A stretch of 64,000 nt of DNA from Cristatella mucedo (GCA_009760855.2 WPIO01000089.1:671501-735500); one strand, 5' to 3'. Positions 1-44,034 are shown, numbered from the stretch's first letter. The notes: generated from the sequence alone by a model not told the origin. Made by a program: numbers and translations.

Positions 1-1503
1 ATCAGAGCTACAAACAAGTCATCGCCAACTTTTGTATGCTGACCCTGTGATTGTTTTATTGTCGTGCTATGCTGTATGGGCCGATTGCGTTTGTGGCCTC
101 TAGCATATGGGCCATTTCGGTTTACTGGGAAATGGTTTTACGAGGGTAAGTCACTGCCTGGAGAGGAGCAGGCAGTGCGGGAACAGGATGGAGGGAGAAC
201 GGCTGTGCGGTGTAATACTGCTAGCGTTGACGGAATATACAGGTGCGTGGAACCCTCCTCGATGTTTGCCTTACATCGCTTGTGCACCGTCACGAGCTGC
301 TGTCAGAGTGTCAGCTTACAGACCCTGCAGTCTCCCTCTGCAGTACCTCCTTAGCCTGTCTTTAAAGGCATTAAATTTGGAGTTACATTTGCTCTATCAA
401 AATGCAGAACTCAGTTATGTCCTGATCGTTCAGCCTGATGGCGAAGTGGATGAGAGCATGAGAGCAGCGCTCGAGCGAATTAGATGCACACCTAGGTGTG
501 CTGTTGCCGCGGAGCAGCAGCAAGAGCGAATGGCAAGGCTGAATATTGGGCCGAAGCTAGCGATGGCTAAGGCGTTTGAAGGTGGCTTCGAGCTTGAGCT
601 GTAGTACTGAGTTTGCTGTTTCTTGCGATGTTTATTCTAACGGTATGGAAGTTTTTGTTTTCACAGCCAGTTCAACCATAGCGCTCCGGCAAGCTTACTG
701 TGCTTCTGAGAGTGCAGACTGTGGTTTCATTTAATTGATGGCACTGCTCCTGATCGTTGTACGAGTGGGCTGTGACACTCGATGTGGTGCACAGTCGGGA
801 CGTGCTATTTATTGGTGATCGTGGTGACGAGGGAGTCGCAGGGACTCCGGTGGGCATGAGGGGTGGGAGAGCCGTGCTTCGCCCTGCTCCGTGTGTAGGT
901 GAAATAAACTGGTGGTGTTGCTTGTCGGCTAGTGTTTTGTGCAGTTCGCGACGGTAACCAAACTACACAGACAGTGTATAAGCTAAATTACCAACGATTA
1001 GGAGCCGACGAGTTGGCCACCGAACTCGTGCATAGGCTTTGAGTGTGCTATAAAAATATTCCTGCATGACACAGTCTTTGTCGATTTACACACAAATATG
1101 CATGCATAGATGCAAACAAGGGAGTCTGGTGTCAACGCTATCGATGCTCGTACCGTGCGAAGTGTCTACGTGTCAGCTGTGTTGTGAAAGGTCATAATAG
1201 TAGCCCAGGATATTTGGTCATAGGTGATGGTAGTCAAGATATATTTGGTGGCTAAGCATATAGGATCAAACAAGCGCCCTGTAGCCAAGCAATGGTTGCT
1301 GCAGATGCGATCCAACGGCGATTTCCGTTGAATGCAGACCTAGCCCGGTGGCCGTACTCACCGTGCGCACGAATTCGCTGACGTTTGCTTATCATGCATG
1401 GTGCACGTGCTTGCATGGTATGTGGGAGGTCTGGCAAGCTGAATGTACAGCGTGCCAGCTCTCCAGCGGGTGTGCGATTAGGGCATCTCACTGCACGTTG
1501 CAG
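1..1503. other. Intron sequence of the ACSS gene (inferred), nothing else recognised
   Basis: I see no ACSS-like exon here, although the exon before 1504 must lie upstream, either unseen here or outside. Open frames present (for example the one ending at 604) match no family I recognise. Confidence 0.4.
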
Positions 1504-1627
1504 AGAGAAGTCGAGGGCGACGACGCCTATGGATCACTCTGCATTCGCCATCCGTGGCCGGGCATAGCGCGCTCCATCTATGGAGACCGCGAGCGCTATC
1601 TGAACACGTATTTCAAGCAATATCCCG
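1504..1627 (+). CDS. ACSS1: ACSS exon with [12 protein letters not shown] motif
   Basis: The exon follows a TTGCAG acceptor and ends in G before GTCAGT (phase 1). It encodes the GSLCI stretch, then [20 protein letters not shown] and YPG, the segment just before the GDG loop. The start is taken at phase 0 after AG at 1502-1503; an AG two bases downstream is an alternative. Confidence 0.85.
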
Positions 1628-4600
1628 GTCAGTTTCCCTCTTCTTCGTGCTCTGCTTTTGGTCGTGGGGCTGCTTGGAGCATCATGCGTCTAGCATGAAA
1701 TGCGTGCACTGTAGATACGGTCAGACTGCTCCGCAGGGAGACTTGCATGTGTGTGCATGCTTGCGCGCACGCGTATGCATGTGCCTCAACGGTCACCAGG
1801 ACTGGTCAGTCTTTGGGAGGGAGATTCGTTCGTTTTGGTCTACAGTATGCTGGCGATTTCGTTCGTTTTTTGGATATCTTGATCCAGCCCGTGTCTACCC
1901 TGACTATACTGAGACTTGTGCAATTTTCACTTTAAATAATGCAGCACTTGTTTTTGGCCCGGCATTTTCTGCGTTGTGCTTGAAGCAATGGCAGTAGAGA
2001 GCCTACAGCCCTGTGACGACGGGTGCCTGGCTAGCAAGCGCGACCGACACTGCATGGGCAAAGCTGCAGCTCGCGGTAGGACCGCAATGGACCGAATGCT
2101 GCATGCAAGCAAGCTCGCTAGCTAAAAGCTCCCCAGCCCCCCCCCCCTGGCCTCGCTCTCAGGAGCATTCTGGACAGTTCTCTCCTTGCTCGGCAACTGC
2201 AGACGCTGGCTAGCACCTAGCGTGAAGCACTTTTAACGCTGACAACTTTTAGCGCTAAATGTTTCTTGGGTCTGTCAGGAGGCAAGCGCGAGCAGCCATG
2301 CCAGCAACTGGCTGCGTTGCTGGGCTGCAGCGCCACATGAGCCACCGCCATCTCGCTGCAACACTGAAGCCAGACTGGAATTACACTTCGCTCACACTGC
2401 CATCCCATTTTGTGTGCTCTGTAACCTCTGTTGTTTAGGTTACTACGTAACAGGAGATGGCGCACACCGCTTGCCCAAGGGCTACTACCGCATCACGGGT
2501 CGAACCGATGACGTTATCAACATCAGCGGTCACAGGCTTGGGACGGCGGAGGTCGAGGACGCTCTGGTAAGTTGAACATGAGAGATCTTTGCACAGGGGT
2601 CGTGTGCTCGTTCTTCGTGATTTAGATCGTGGGTTCACGTCCTGCGGCAGCAAATAGCCGTAAGGCTCTTCTGTTGCTGCTATGTAAATGTGGCTGCTGC
2701 TGCATCAGCTAGCCTTTAATTGAAACTTGTAAATTGCTAGTCAGCCAAGTGCTGACCGGTCTGCCGAAGTGGCTCGTTCTCCCCCTCCCTCTTTGTGGCC
2801 AAGTGTACCTACGGAAGCATTTGCTCGAGCCCGAGGCTGAGAAAGCATTTGGCGACAGTGTGTGGCACTCCTATGAGCGTCCGTCAGTAGAAGGAGGACG
2901 ACTCGACTGCAGCAGCCAGGTACAGCACTGGATGTGGTCAGCAAGAGGCATCCTGGAAGCTGTACACAAGATGTCGGCAATTTGGCCGATCACGTGCTCT
3001 ACAGCCAAGAAGGGTCGAGCCACCGAGTCGACGCTTCTCGAAGTGCTCTGCAAATCGGCAAATCGCCCCCGAGTCGTGGATCGTTCGCTGCTGCTGCTGC
3101 TCAGCTTGCTATGCGACGGTTGGCGAGCAGCCATCTCGTCCATAATGCAATTGCTTCCTCGTGCAGGACGAGCATCCGGACATCGCCGAAACAGCAGTTA
3201 TCGGATTCCCTCACGAGATCAAGGGCGAAGGTGAGAGGGTCGGCTGGTCCTCTGGCTTAATGCTAATGAGAGAAAATGTGATGCTGGTGAATCCAAAGGT
3301 CAGGAATTCGGCTGCTTCTACCAGCCGACACGTCAGCAGAAGCCGTCATTTTTGGGGAAGAGGATTTGTGGGCGTATCGTATCTGTGCACACTAACAAGG
3401 ACGAACGGCCAGCAGCTGTAGTCAGGCTTCAGATGCCATAACTGTGCTTCATTTTTGGGGGACCTTGAGACTAGAAGTGTCGATTCGGGGTCCGGCACTG
3501 CTGCGCGACCAACTGGCCAACCGGGAAGCAACCGGCTCACCACTAACCACATTTGCATGCTGACCCAGTGCATGTAACCCCTAACCATGTTATTCATTTT
3601 GTTTGTTTTTCAAGCATGATTTTACTTACTATTCTATTGCGTATCACTTTGCAGCAAATGTAAAGCGCCTAGAAAGAGATTAAGTTCTCTGAGGGCGCTT
3701 TATCAAGTGCAATATTATTATTATTATTATTATTCCTAGCACCGAGAGAGGCCTGTGACAGTTGGTCTCTTAAACGCCGGATCAGCCATGTCGGTCCGTA
3801 AGTTCGCCGGGCATTGGTTGTGTGCGCTGGTGTTCCCATCAGCAGGCAGCGATGGTTTGATTTTTTATGAAACCAAACATCCTAAATACTGTATCTACCT
3901 TGGCTTGTACGATGCGACGGCATACAATGGTGAAGTTGGTAGGGCGCCGTGCGGGCGCATCCTGGTCTCGCTTGCACGTGAGTTTTCTAAAATTAAGTGT
4001 CCCCCCACCCCACAATAGCAACTAAAGCGATTTTGTGAAGCACACCCAACCCCTAAACCCTATTGGCTTCATGTTTTAGTCGTCTGCAGCTTTGGCCGTT
4101 TACAGCAGCGCAGCCGCCATCCATCCATCGGCTACCTGGAAGTACTCTGCGGTATTGGCGACTGACTGCAGCCAATCACAGCGCAGCCAGGTTCCGCTAA
4201 ATCCGAAATGTTAAAAAGTAAATACAGAGGTTTCCCTTTCTGCCCCCCCCCCCTAAAATGAGAGAACGGTAGACTTCTACTAGAGTCTGCTACACGTGAG
4301 TGCATACTCTGCACATTCACTGGTACAAGATATGGATAGGCAGTGCATGTGAATGTAGGTGCGTAGAAACATGCAGCCTCATAAGATAGTGCGGGCACTT
4401 CCCACCGGAAGGAGAGAGAAGCAACTGTCTCATAAATCGACTGCTCCTGCGCTCGGAAGCCCTAAACTGTCTTGCGCTCACGGCTGCCCAGCAGCAGCGG
4501 CGGCAGCAAGGAGATAGATAGCAGAGGAGATAGCTGTGCGTCATCACTCAGGCTTGTCAACGAAGCCTTTGTGCTGGCCACACCCAGCCCAGCCTGACCA

Positions 4601-5576
4601 TCGAGGTCGGGCCCAGCTGAGGCTATTTGTGCAGCCAATCGGCAGCAACTAGGCAGAACGGTTCAATTGTTTACCGTTGAGAAAACCTGGTCGGTCATGT
4701 TGCTAAAACTAGCAACAACAGCTTGGTTAAGTAGTGGCCTACCTCTGCCCCCACGACGTGGCAGGCTTGCCCTTAAAAGAAAGACAAAAACGGCTGCACG
4801 CCTGCCGCACCTCTGCACAGTCCCCCCCCCCAGCTGAATGCTGCTGCTGCGAATGCATACGTAAATGCATTATGCATATGTAACACGTAATACGTAACAC
4901 GATCAACATCGAAGAAGCGGATGCAGCGACGTATGCCATGCCAGAAAGCGATCAGCAAACGCCCTGTGTTTCCTGCTGTCCTAGGGGTTTATGCATACGT
5001 AACACTCAAGGATTCGGCAACCAAAGATCCCGAACTAATTAAGCAGGAGCTTCGAGAAATGGTGGCAAGCAATATCGCCAAATTCGCCGTACCAGATCAC
5101 ATTCAGGTACACGCACGCATGCCGGTGCGCCAGCTTGCAACAGTGCCGGCTGCGCTCACATCGGGCCACTGTCGGCCACGCCTCCACGAGTCTCCGCAGA
5201 GAGACTGCCAGCTAGGAGCCCCTGAGCTGGTGCGCTCCCTCGCAGCTGCTGCTGCTGCCATGCCGCCGCCATCGCGCAGGTCGTGCCCGGTCTGCCCAAG
5301 ACGCGCTCGGGAAAGATCATGCGTCGCATACTGCGCAAGGTCGCCGCCGGCCACACGGAGGACCTGGGCGACGTGACGACACTGGCCGACCCGGCCGTCG
5401 TGCCACTGCTCGTCCGGCAGCATGCAGACCTGGTGACGCGTGCGGCTTCGCCCAGCGCCGCCGCCGCCGCCTCTCCTGCCATCGGCGCGGGAGGCCAGCC
5501 TGCTGGAGCAGGAGGAGGAGGAGCGGCAGCGGCGGCAGTAGCACCAGGGGCACCGGGGAGGAGCTCGAAGCGCTGA
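1504..5576 (+). CDS. ACSS1: Acetyl-CoA synthetase (ACSS1-like), 3' half, five exons; 5' exons outside window
   Basis: Predicted AMP-forming acetate-CoA ligase, making acetyl-CoA from acetate, ATP and CoA through an acetyl-adenylate. Exons: 1504-1627, 2439-2566, 3167-3230, 4985-5106 and 5280-5576, all with GT-AG introns and matching phases (1, 0, 1, 0). Visible family motifs in order: [59 protein letters not shown] and [12 protein letters not shown]. The GDG Asp, the ITGR Arg, the GHR Arg and the C-terminal catalytic/acetylatable Lys in TRSGK are all present. From memory, [14 protein letters not shown] is closer to mitochondrial ACSS1 or bacterial Acs than to cytosolic ACSS2. The targeting peptide and N-terminal domain are off-window, so compartment is inferred. 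After the normal family end the reading frame adds an Ala/Gly-rich tail of about 45 residues. It is convergent with the CAP gene that ends at 6289. Exact paralogue assignment is less certain than the enzyme call. Confidence 0.93.
2439..2566 (+). CDS. ACSS1: ACSS exon with GDG / ITGR / GHR adenylation motifs
   Basis: Acceptor TGTTGTTTAG, donor GTAAGT. The codon split with the previous exon gives Gly, then [10 protein letters not shown] through [20 protein letters not shown]. This is the hinge region between the large and small domains and carries the nucleotide-contacting Asp and Arg residues of the family. Confidence 0.95.
2610..2715 (+). repeat. SINE-B fragment in ACSS intron
   Basis: It contains the B-box-like ATCGTGGGTTCACGTCC, then AGCCGTAAGGCTCTTCTGTT and an end similar to ATCAGCT. 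This matches the SINE-B copies at 33.0, 44.2, 49.6 and 53.5 kb. Confidence 0.6.
3167..3230 (+). CDS. ACSS1: ACSS exon, [19 protein letters not shown] segment
   Basis: Short 64-base exon between CTCGTGCAG and GTGAGA. It starts in phase 0 and ends in phase 1. It encodes the conserved HP-x-AE-AV-G-PH-KGE stretch of the small C-terminal domain. Confidence 0.93.
3530..3737 (+). repeat. LINE-A 3' end with (ATT)n tail in ACSS intron
   Basis: The sequence from CACTAACCACATTTGCATGC through TTTTCAAGCATGATTTTACT to GTAAAGCGCCTAGAAAGAGA and (ATT)n matches the ends of the LINE-A copies at 32.2 and 52.1 kb. It is a 5'-truncated insertion in the same direction as the gene. Confidence 0.8.
3738..4984. other. 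ACSS intron, no recognised feature
   Basis: This is intron sequence between the 3167 and 4985 exons. I see only short homopolymers, including C runs near 4245 and 4822, and no coding signal on either strand. Confidence 0.5.
4985..5106 (+). CDS. ACSS1: ACSS exon, VYAYVTLKD to VPDHIQ
   Basis: Acceptor TGCTGTCCTAG, donor GTACAC. The phase 1 entry rebuilds Gly and gives VYAYVTLKD, then [20 protein letters not shown]. It belongs to the mobile C-terminal domain. Confidence 0.94.
5280..5576 (+). CDS. ACSS1: ACSS last exon with catalytic Lys and an unusual Ala/Gly-rich tail
   Basis: Acceptor ATCGCGCAG, stop TGA at 5574-5576. It opens with [20 protein letters not shown], holding the catalytic and acetylation-target Lys, then ELGD-type and PAVV motifs ([12 protein letters not shown]). 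Beyond the usual family end (around HADLV) it adds a run of Ala, Gly and Pro ending SSKR, coded by GCC/GGA/GCA repeats. This looks like a repeat expansion into the 3' end of the frame. It is not a PTS1 peroxisome signal. Confidence 0.93.
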   Translation, partial: VVPGLPKTRSGKIMRRILRKVAAGHTEDLGDVTTLADPAVVPLLVRQHADLVTRAASPSAAAAASPAIGAGGQPAGAGGGGAAAAAVAPGAPGRSSKR

Positions 5577-6288
5577 CTTGAGAGCTGCGCCTCCTCTACG
5601 TGCAGCGGCACGCAGCAGTAGCGCGATTGACGGTCGCAGTGACGAGAAGCAGCAGGAGGTTTAATCACCGAGCTGCCCGTAGGTCCGAGCGCCCCGCGCA
5701 GCAGCAGCAAGCGAGCACATTGCCGTCGCCTCGATCCGCCGCCGCCGCTTCTGCATGCTTATCGTCTCGCACGCGGAAAAGCTAACGGGGCAGCAGCAGC
5801 GAGCAGCTATCAACTCGGCAACCGCCCTGGGCTCCTCCATATCCGCCTGATGCCGTGGAGCAGCAGCAGCAGCGGGTGGCCGCGGTGCCGGCCGGCAGCA
5901 GCACTAACGGCAGCGCGCTTGCGGCCAACGACCTGCGATCGCTCTGCCGCTTGCACCGACAGAGCGAAGGCGGCTGCTTCAAGTGCTCCCGCCGCCGTCT
6001 TCGCGCGCCGGCTCCTGGGCGACCGACGCTCTGCAGGTCTCCTCCGGGGCGCGACTCCTTGGCGACAGCTAGGCCGGCCGAGCGTCCTTGGCAGACGGCC
6101 ATACTAGACTGTTCGAAGCGCCAGTGCAACTGGCATAGACAGCATTACAAATGCTGTCAGCCGTATGCGTGAGCGGACAAGACCCTCTGCCAGCCGTCGG
6201 CTCGTCGCCAGTGGCAGCACTCACAGAGGAACCGTTCGCCAGGACTGCCGAGCAATACCGTAGATGTGTCCCTTCCGAAGCTGCAATG
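5577..6288. other. Convergent intergenic region, presumed 3' UTRs of ACSS and CAP copy 1
   Basis: It is rich in CAG/GCC triplets on the plus strand. The only poly(A)-like signal I see is ATTAAA on the minus strand near 5664-5659, which could serve CAP copy 1. None is evident for ACSS. Confidence 0.4.
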
Positions 6289-17489
<11,201 letters not shown>

Positions 17490-18110
17490 GGTTTCCGATC
17501 GGCTCCGAGCTCGCGGTCCTACGCAGCCGAGCCGGACGGGGCGGCTACACGCGGTCGGGCGGGTGACCCTGGTTGGCGGCGGCGACGCAGCACGCTGTGC
17601 ACGCGGCGGCGCGACGAGTGGGCGGTGCCAGAGAAAGGGGAGTCTGCGGCCGTGCGTGAGGAATCGATGCGCCGGCGCAGGAATGAGCGGACGGCCCCGC
17701 CCACGCATACGGTAGCCCCGCCCAAGCTTAACAGGGCATGAGCACGATCGTAGGTAGCCGCCTCGCGCTCTTCCGAAAACGTCGACCGACAGCATCGTCA
17801 AGAGCGGTCGCATCCTGTCGCAAGTGCTCGCCGGCGCTCTTCGCCGCCGCCGTATTCCACTACGGTCGGCATTCGTGCGTGCGTTGGTGCTGCACCTACT
17901 AGTTGCTAGCCGTGTTATAAACGCTCACGCGTTGCCAGTAGTCTTTGCGCGTCGGCTGAGAGACTAGCACCGTTACGAGTGCTTTGTTTGCGTCTTAGTT
18001 CTGTCCGGACGTGGAAGCCGCGCACCACGTTTGTAACCGTGCCGAAATTAGCTCATCCTACTGACGCGGCGACACATTTCGGACCGAGGTATTTCGCCCG
18101 CTGGTTCGGC
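17490..18110. other. 5' flank of CAP copy 1, GC-rich
   Basis: GC-rich upstream region with CCCCGCCC-type boxes near 17695 and 17716. The only TATA-like sequence (TTATAAAC near 17915) points the other way. I assign no transcription start. Confidence 0.4.
17613..17631 (-). promoter_or_regulatory. Conserved upstream element, CAP copy 1
   Basis: The minus-strand sequence CTGGCACCGCCCACTCGTC starts 142 bases before the ATG. It matches 16 of 19 bases in copy 2 at about the same distance. The GCCCAC core is Sp/KLF-like. Its role is inferred. Confidence 0.4.
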
Positions 18111-18111
18111 T

Positions 18112-18203
18112 GCAATAATAATAATAATAATAATAATATTGCACTTGATAAAGCGCCCTCAGAGAACTTAATCTCTTTCTAGGCGCTTTACATTTGCAAT
18201 GTC
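18112..18203 (-). repeat. LINE-A tail with (AAT)n
   Basis: (AAT)n is followed by TTGCACTTGATAAAGCGCCC and TCTCTTTCTAGGCGCTTTAC, the reverse complement of the LINE-A 3' end. Confidence 0.85.
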
Positions 18204-18269
18204 CAGCAAAGAAGATCAACCGGTGCACGTCTGCTCGGCCTCAGCGCTCGTCAAAAATCATTATTGAGA

Positions 18270-18602
18270 TAACCAGAGAGAAAGAGAAAGAGAGAGACTG
18301 GAAGAAGATGGGAGAGATGGAGAGAGAGAGAGACAGACACAGAGAGAGGAGAGAGAGAGAGAAAGAGACGAGATATGAAAGAGTGAGAAGGAGGCACAGA
18401 GAGACAGATTGAGAGAGAGTGTGGGAGAGAGTGCGAGAAGGAGAGAGTGAGAGTGTTAGAGAGGGGATAGAGAGAGTGAGACACAGAGAGAGAGCGAGAG
18501 AGACAGAGGGAGAGTGGGAGAGAGTGGTGGCTGAGAGAGTGAGAGAGACAGAGAGAGTGAGAAGAGACAGAGAGAGTGAGAAGAGAGAGAGAGACGGAGA
18601 GT

Positions 18603-18648
<46 letters not shown>

Positions 18649-18735
18649 GTGAGAGAGAGAGGAGAGAGTAGACAAAGACAGACACAGAGAAAGAGTGAGA
18701 AAGAGGCACAGAGAGAGAGAGAGAAAGAGAGGGAA
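18270..18735. repeat. (AG)n-rich imperfect microsatellite, about 465 bp
   Basis: The plus strand is almost all purine: AGAG with scattered C and T (AGAGAC, GAGTGAGA). Long Ser/Leu and Arg/Glu frames here are artefacts of the repeat. Confidence 0.97.
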
Positions 18736-19948
18736 CAAGAGTGGTAGATAATGAGACGACCTTCACTGGTGTACCATCTGACCAAAGTAACGGTGTTGAC
18801 AAGCGGTCGTATTGAGCTCGAAGCAAGCGAGACCGTAGACAATTTGTTGACGCTAGAAAAAAGATTATTGAGGCTATGCAGGATGCCTCACCGCTTTACC
18901 CTCATTGGAGGGAAACGCAGTACTCTTTAATCCGAGCGTGTGCTACCGCCTTGAGGGAGTGATTGAAACGATTAGGTCCGGTGTTAAGGTCTTAGGCAGT
19001 AAACTTCGGTAACTGCTGCGCACGCGGCGTCACATGCGTAGCTAAGAGGAATCCAGTGAAGAAGAAAGACCTTGAACTTTCCGGGATAATCAGTCTTAGA
19101 AAGACCATAAAGCAGTTAGTCGGAGGGGGCCGACGCCGTGCCCCTTCAGGTCAGTCCAAGGGGGGGATGGAGGGCCAGGGTCTGATGAAGCACCCCTTCC
19201 CTAACTAAGACCGCAGGTGGAGCAACTGTCGATGTTCGCATGAGGGAAGAGCAGCATTCGATGATTACAGCCCTCGGCAGTAAGGTGCAAGGTTGTAAGG
19301 AGCAACTAAGTTTTCTTTAACGTCGGCTTTTCTTGGAATGACTCCTACGTCAGCGTGGTAAAAACTCTTACTTATTTTGCTAAGTTGGAGTAGCAAACTT
19401 GAAATGCGTCGGCGCGACTAATTAAAGTAAATATTTTGTAATTTTGATTGTTTACATCTTATCGTTACGTAACCCTAGCTATCAATCAGGAGCATGGTCA
19501 GAGACGTAAACTTGCTTTTCGCAATTCTTGTACTTGCACCCAGAGCCAGAAGCAGGATTGGCAGCTCGAAGCCACACTCGCTAGATTTTCATGTAGAGGA
19601 CACGAACCACAAGTAATGACAAATTGTCGCTCACCATCGTGGTGTTTACCTTTTACACGCACGCGGGCGGAAGCTCATCAGGGTAGAAAGAAGTAAGCCA
19701 TAACGTCATCGTCGGCGACGGTCGGTAAAGGGGCCGACCCAGGTCACTGCTCCCGCTCTGGAGGGGCGCGGCATATGCCCCCCTACCCACCCTCCGTCCA
19801 TGGAGATATCCTCCGTCCATGGAGATATGGTATATGGCATCTCCCTACCCACCCTCCGTACCTGGCTCCACCAATATCTGCTGCATATCAAAAGTGTACG
19901 ACTCGCTCGTGCGAGCGAGAGGCGCTGCTGCCTTAGCTCGGTGGCTAA
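18736..19948. other. Intergenic, no gene assigned; short open stretch 18826-18960
   Basis: A plus-strand frame from 18826 to the TGA near 18960 reads with ordinary composition (DARKKIIEAMQDASPLYPHW). I do not recognise it. A 19-base direct repeat, CCTCCGTCCATGGAGATAT, sits near 19790-19828. Confidence 0.4.
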
Positions 19949-19950
19949 CA

Positions 19951-20170
19951 TTAATAATAATAATAATGCATTTGATATAGCACCCTCAGAGAACTCAAAT
20001 CTCTTTCTAGGCACTTTTTCAGGCTTCGCTTCGTGCCACCCGACTCTACTGCGACTCTGGCCGTTTCCCCGTCCTTGTAACCAACCTCAAATGCTTTGGA
20101 GACCGTGCCTTCCATTCATACGCTCCCAGAGCCTAGAAATTACCACCGACAGTGTCATCAAAGCATTCCC
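19951..20170. mobile_element. LINE-A pieces in opposite directions
   Basis: 19951-20012 is a minus-strand LINE-A tail with (AAT)n. 20070-20170 on the plus strand reads TNLKCFGDRAFHSYAPRAWN, the end of a LINE ORF. They are two decayed insertions side by side. Confidence 0.7.
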
Positions 20171-20925
20171 AGACCTAGCGACTTGAAAAGACAGCCCAAG
20201 CCCACGTGTTTCTTGCAGCATTTGCTCCGACCATGAAAATTTCCCAGTGCGTGCCTTCGCGTACTCAAAAACTATTCTTGCTATCACTAATCAGTTGACT
20301 CACGATTCTCCTCCAACTGATGCAAAGTGGCCAAGAATAGAAGTTTAGTGCCCCTAAAGCGCTGCTGTGCAAAACTTGTACTGTATATTCTTATTATTTC
20401 CCAGTTGGAGCCGATGGCAGCAGGAGCCCATCGGGACAAACCGGCCGAGCACCGCTGTTTGTCGTTGCGGTACCATAGCTAGCAAGGGCCAGGCCAGAGC
20501 TCGGGAAAACTATATCTGGGACATGCATGAAAATAGCCAAACATCACAACGAATTGTCAACGAACGCATTGGATCAGCTAGAATCTTTGGATCAAGGATC
20601 ATAGAATCTAGGGTCTTATTTTTACTCTGTCAATATAGAGACTGAACCGACGGATGGTTAACGTGAGAGAAGTCTTGAGAGCCGGTCCGCTGGTCTCGGG
20701 TTCAGATACATACGGCAGCTGGAGGCTCACACAAACCGGAAGGACTTCTATAGCAAAAGTTAATCGCTTAGCTGCTCAAGGTAATTGAATATTTGTTTCT
20801 GTACTTCAATTGACCTTTGTATCCTGGTCTTGACCAGATGAAAGCTGTACATCAACTAGCCCACTTCAATATAGATCTTCGCGAGCAGACTATGTACGGT
20901 ACACCGAGTTTCGTTTTGTAGCTCA
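20171..20925. other. Intergenic, nothing recognised
   Basis: No coding signal or repeat family could be matched on either strand. Confidence 0.5.
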
Positions 20926-20926
20926 A

Positions 20927-21046
20927 AGTTGGCTTGGTCTAGGGGTGAGGTGCTCGCCTTCAATGACCGGGGTCGTGGGCTCGAGCCCTGCGGCATATGT
21001 CAAGCGCCGGGATACAGATTAAGCTCTCGCAGGGCGCTATACAAAG
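20927..21046 (+). repeat. SINE-A copy
   Basis: It shows GGCTTGGTCTAGGGGTGAGG, the B-box-like GGTCGTGGGCTCGAGCCC and the tail CAAGCGCCGGGATACAGATT with GGGCGCTATACAAA. Confidence 0.82.
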
Positions 21047-22271
21047 AACGCTCTTTACAAAAGATGCGAGCAGGCGGCCAGGCTTCCATTCTATATGGCC
21101 GACTTTCCTCCTTTTCTAGACAATGCGAATGTGTGACATCACATATCATTATTCATCCAGATAATGAGCAGCATCGCTATTACTCAAAATGGCTCGGAAT
21201 CACTATCGGTCAGACGACGTACCACTCCATCAACGGTTAGAATTCGTTCGCAGCACCTCTGGTGGCAGGTCGCTGCTGCGAACTTTTACGTTCACTGCCA
21301 CTTATTCCTCTCTAATAGGAGAACGCTCTCGTCGAAACCTGCTTATCCGAAACGTATTCCCGGATGGCTCCGAAGCTGCTGGTACTGAACGATGTTTGAC
21401 ACGAACTCACGCTCAGTGCCAGGTCTAAAACTCAGTTACGGCGACAGTTTGTGGCTTTCGAGTCTAGATTGACGACGTCCTACGACGACGCCTTCGAAAT
21501 TCCCAAGCCACGCCGACTTGCCGTTCGGTGCGACCCCTTTAATAGAAACAAATCCTGCTTGCTGGCCAGACGTTATACGACGTTACACGACATGAACACA
21601 GTCGGGAACTGACTGGACCGCTCGATGACTGACCAGTTAACTATGGGTTAGCAGTGGCCTCCAAAACTGGACCACTGCTTCTTCTTTGGGGCTCAAGTTT
21701 AAACATGTCCTGAGCCTTTGGATGCTGATTGCTAGAGCGTGATCGAGTGACCTCATTTCGTTGGAGAAACTTGAAGGCTTGATGAAGTGGTGACCATAGA
21801 CAGAGAAGCAGTAAGCAAACAGCTGTCTCTGTGGGGCACGCTGCAGGCTGGCTGTACACCCGCCTATGCTTGATGCCGCGGTAGCGTAGCAACAACTGCA
21901 GTAGCAGTAGAGGTGGTAGCACTAATAACAATGCAGTCAGTATACGTGGTTGGCAGTCAGAGCAGGCATCGGAAGACACCTAGTGCCATCCCACAGCCAG
22001 GTCTGCTCAAAAGTTGCCTCGAATCGGTAGCGTGCTCGGCCAAGTCCCACAAGTTTTACCAGCAGACGACCGAGCTACATACAGGCCACGGTACAACCGG
22101 TCTCCACTCTGCAGCAGAACAGCAGCTGATCCGGTCGCATCCGGTCTCCAGGCCATTGTCAACAGCAGCACTCTCAGAGAGGAGCTCCCTGTCCCCACGC
22201 TGTGTCCTCTAGCACGAGGCGGCGAACAGCGCACGATCGGAAATGAAAGAAGCCTCCCTTCAGCTGCGACG
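21047..22271. other. Region 3' of CAP copy 2, nothing recognised
   Basis: This should hold the 3' UTR of CAP copy 2. I see no clear AATAAA on the minus strand close to the stop codon and no other gene. Confidence 0.45.
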
Positions 22272-43558
<21,287 letters not shown>

Positions 43559-43688
43559 GTTTTCCGATCGTCCGACCATTAGAGCCAGACTCGTCTTACG
43601 AAGCCGCCTAGCGAGCCTTTCCGGTGCACGCTAGCGACAGGCCGCCGCGACCCCGTTACGTTACGCGTCGGCGCCGGCGTCTGTGACT

Positions 43689-43707
43689 GACAAGTGGGCG
43701 GCTCCAG
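43689..43707 (-). promoter_or_regulatory. Conserved upstream element, CAP copy 2
   Basis: The minus-strand sequence CTGGAGCCGCCCACTTGTC starts about 149 bases before the ATG and is the counterpart of the element at 17613-17631. Confidence 0.4.
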
Positions 43708-43891
43708 CTAGACGCGCTCTCGGGGGGGGGGGCAGGGGAGTAGATCGTAGGGTCGCCTACGCCCGCCCGCCCGCCGAGATGCGACTGAGCAGCGCCCCTG
43801 ACGCTTGCACAAGACACCACCCCAGCGCGATCGCCCGACGTGGCCCTGAACTCTCTTCTGCCAACTCAGGCCGTCAACATCGCTGGCGCTG

Positions 43892-43942
43892 TCAGGCGTC
43901 GTCGGGAGCTAGAGGAGAGAGGCGTCGTCGGGAGCTAGAGGA
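43892..43942. repeat. Short direct repeat, two units
   Basis: GGCGTCGTCGGGAGCTAGAG occurs twice, about 27 bases apart, 5' of CAP copy 2. Confidence 0.8.
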
Positions 43943-44034
43943 GCTTCGGCTGAGTCAGAGCGCTCGCTCGCTCCCTCATCGCTCGCTCATCTCATCAGGC
44001 GCGCTGCTGACGCTGGGAATGCTGCTCCACTGCC

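Noticed and set aside
107-604. 165-codon open frame upstream of the ACSS exons
   Set aside because: No resemblance to ACSS or any family I know, no splice sites in register, and it lies where intron is expected.
2741-3260. Overlapping frames of 79-166 codons between ACSS exons
   Set aside because: The real ACSS exon 3167-3230 lies in another register with good splice sites; these frames are shadows or chance.
18241-18842. Ser/Leu-rich frames of 128-191 codons, also at 38.2, 49.0, 58.4, 60.0 and 61.1 kb
   Set aside because: They are the translation of (AG/CT)n microsatellites, open in all phases.
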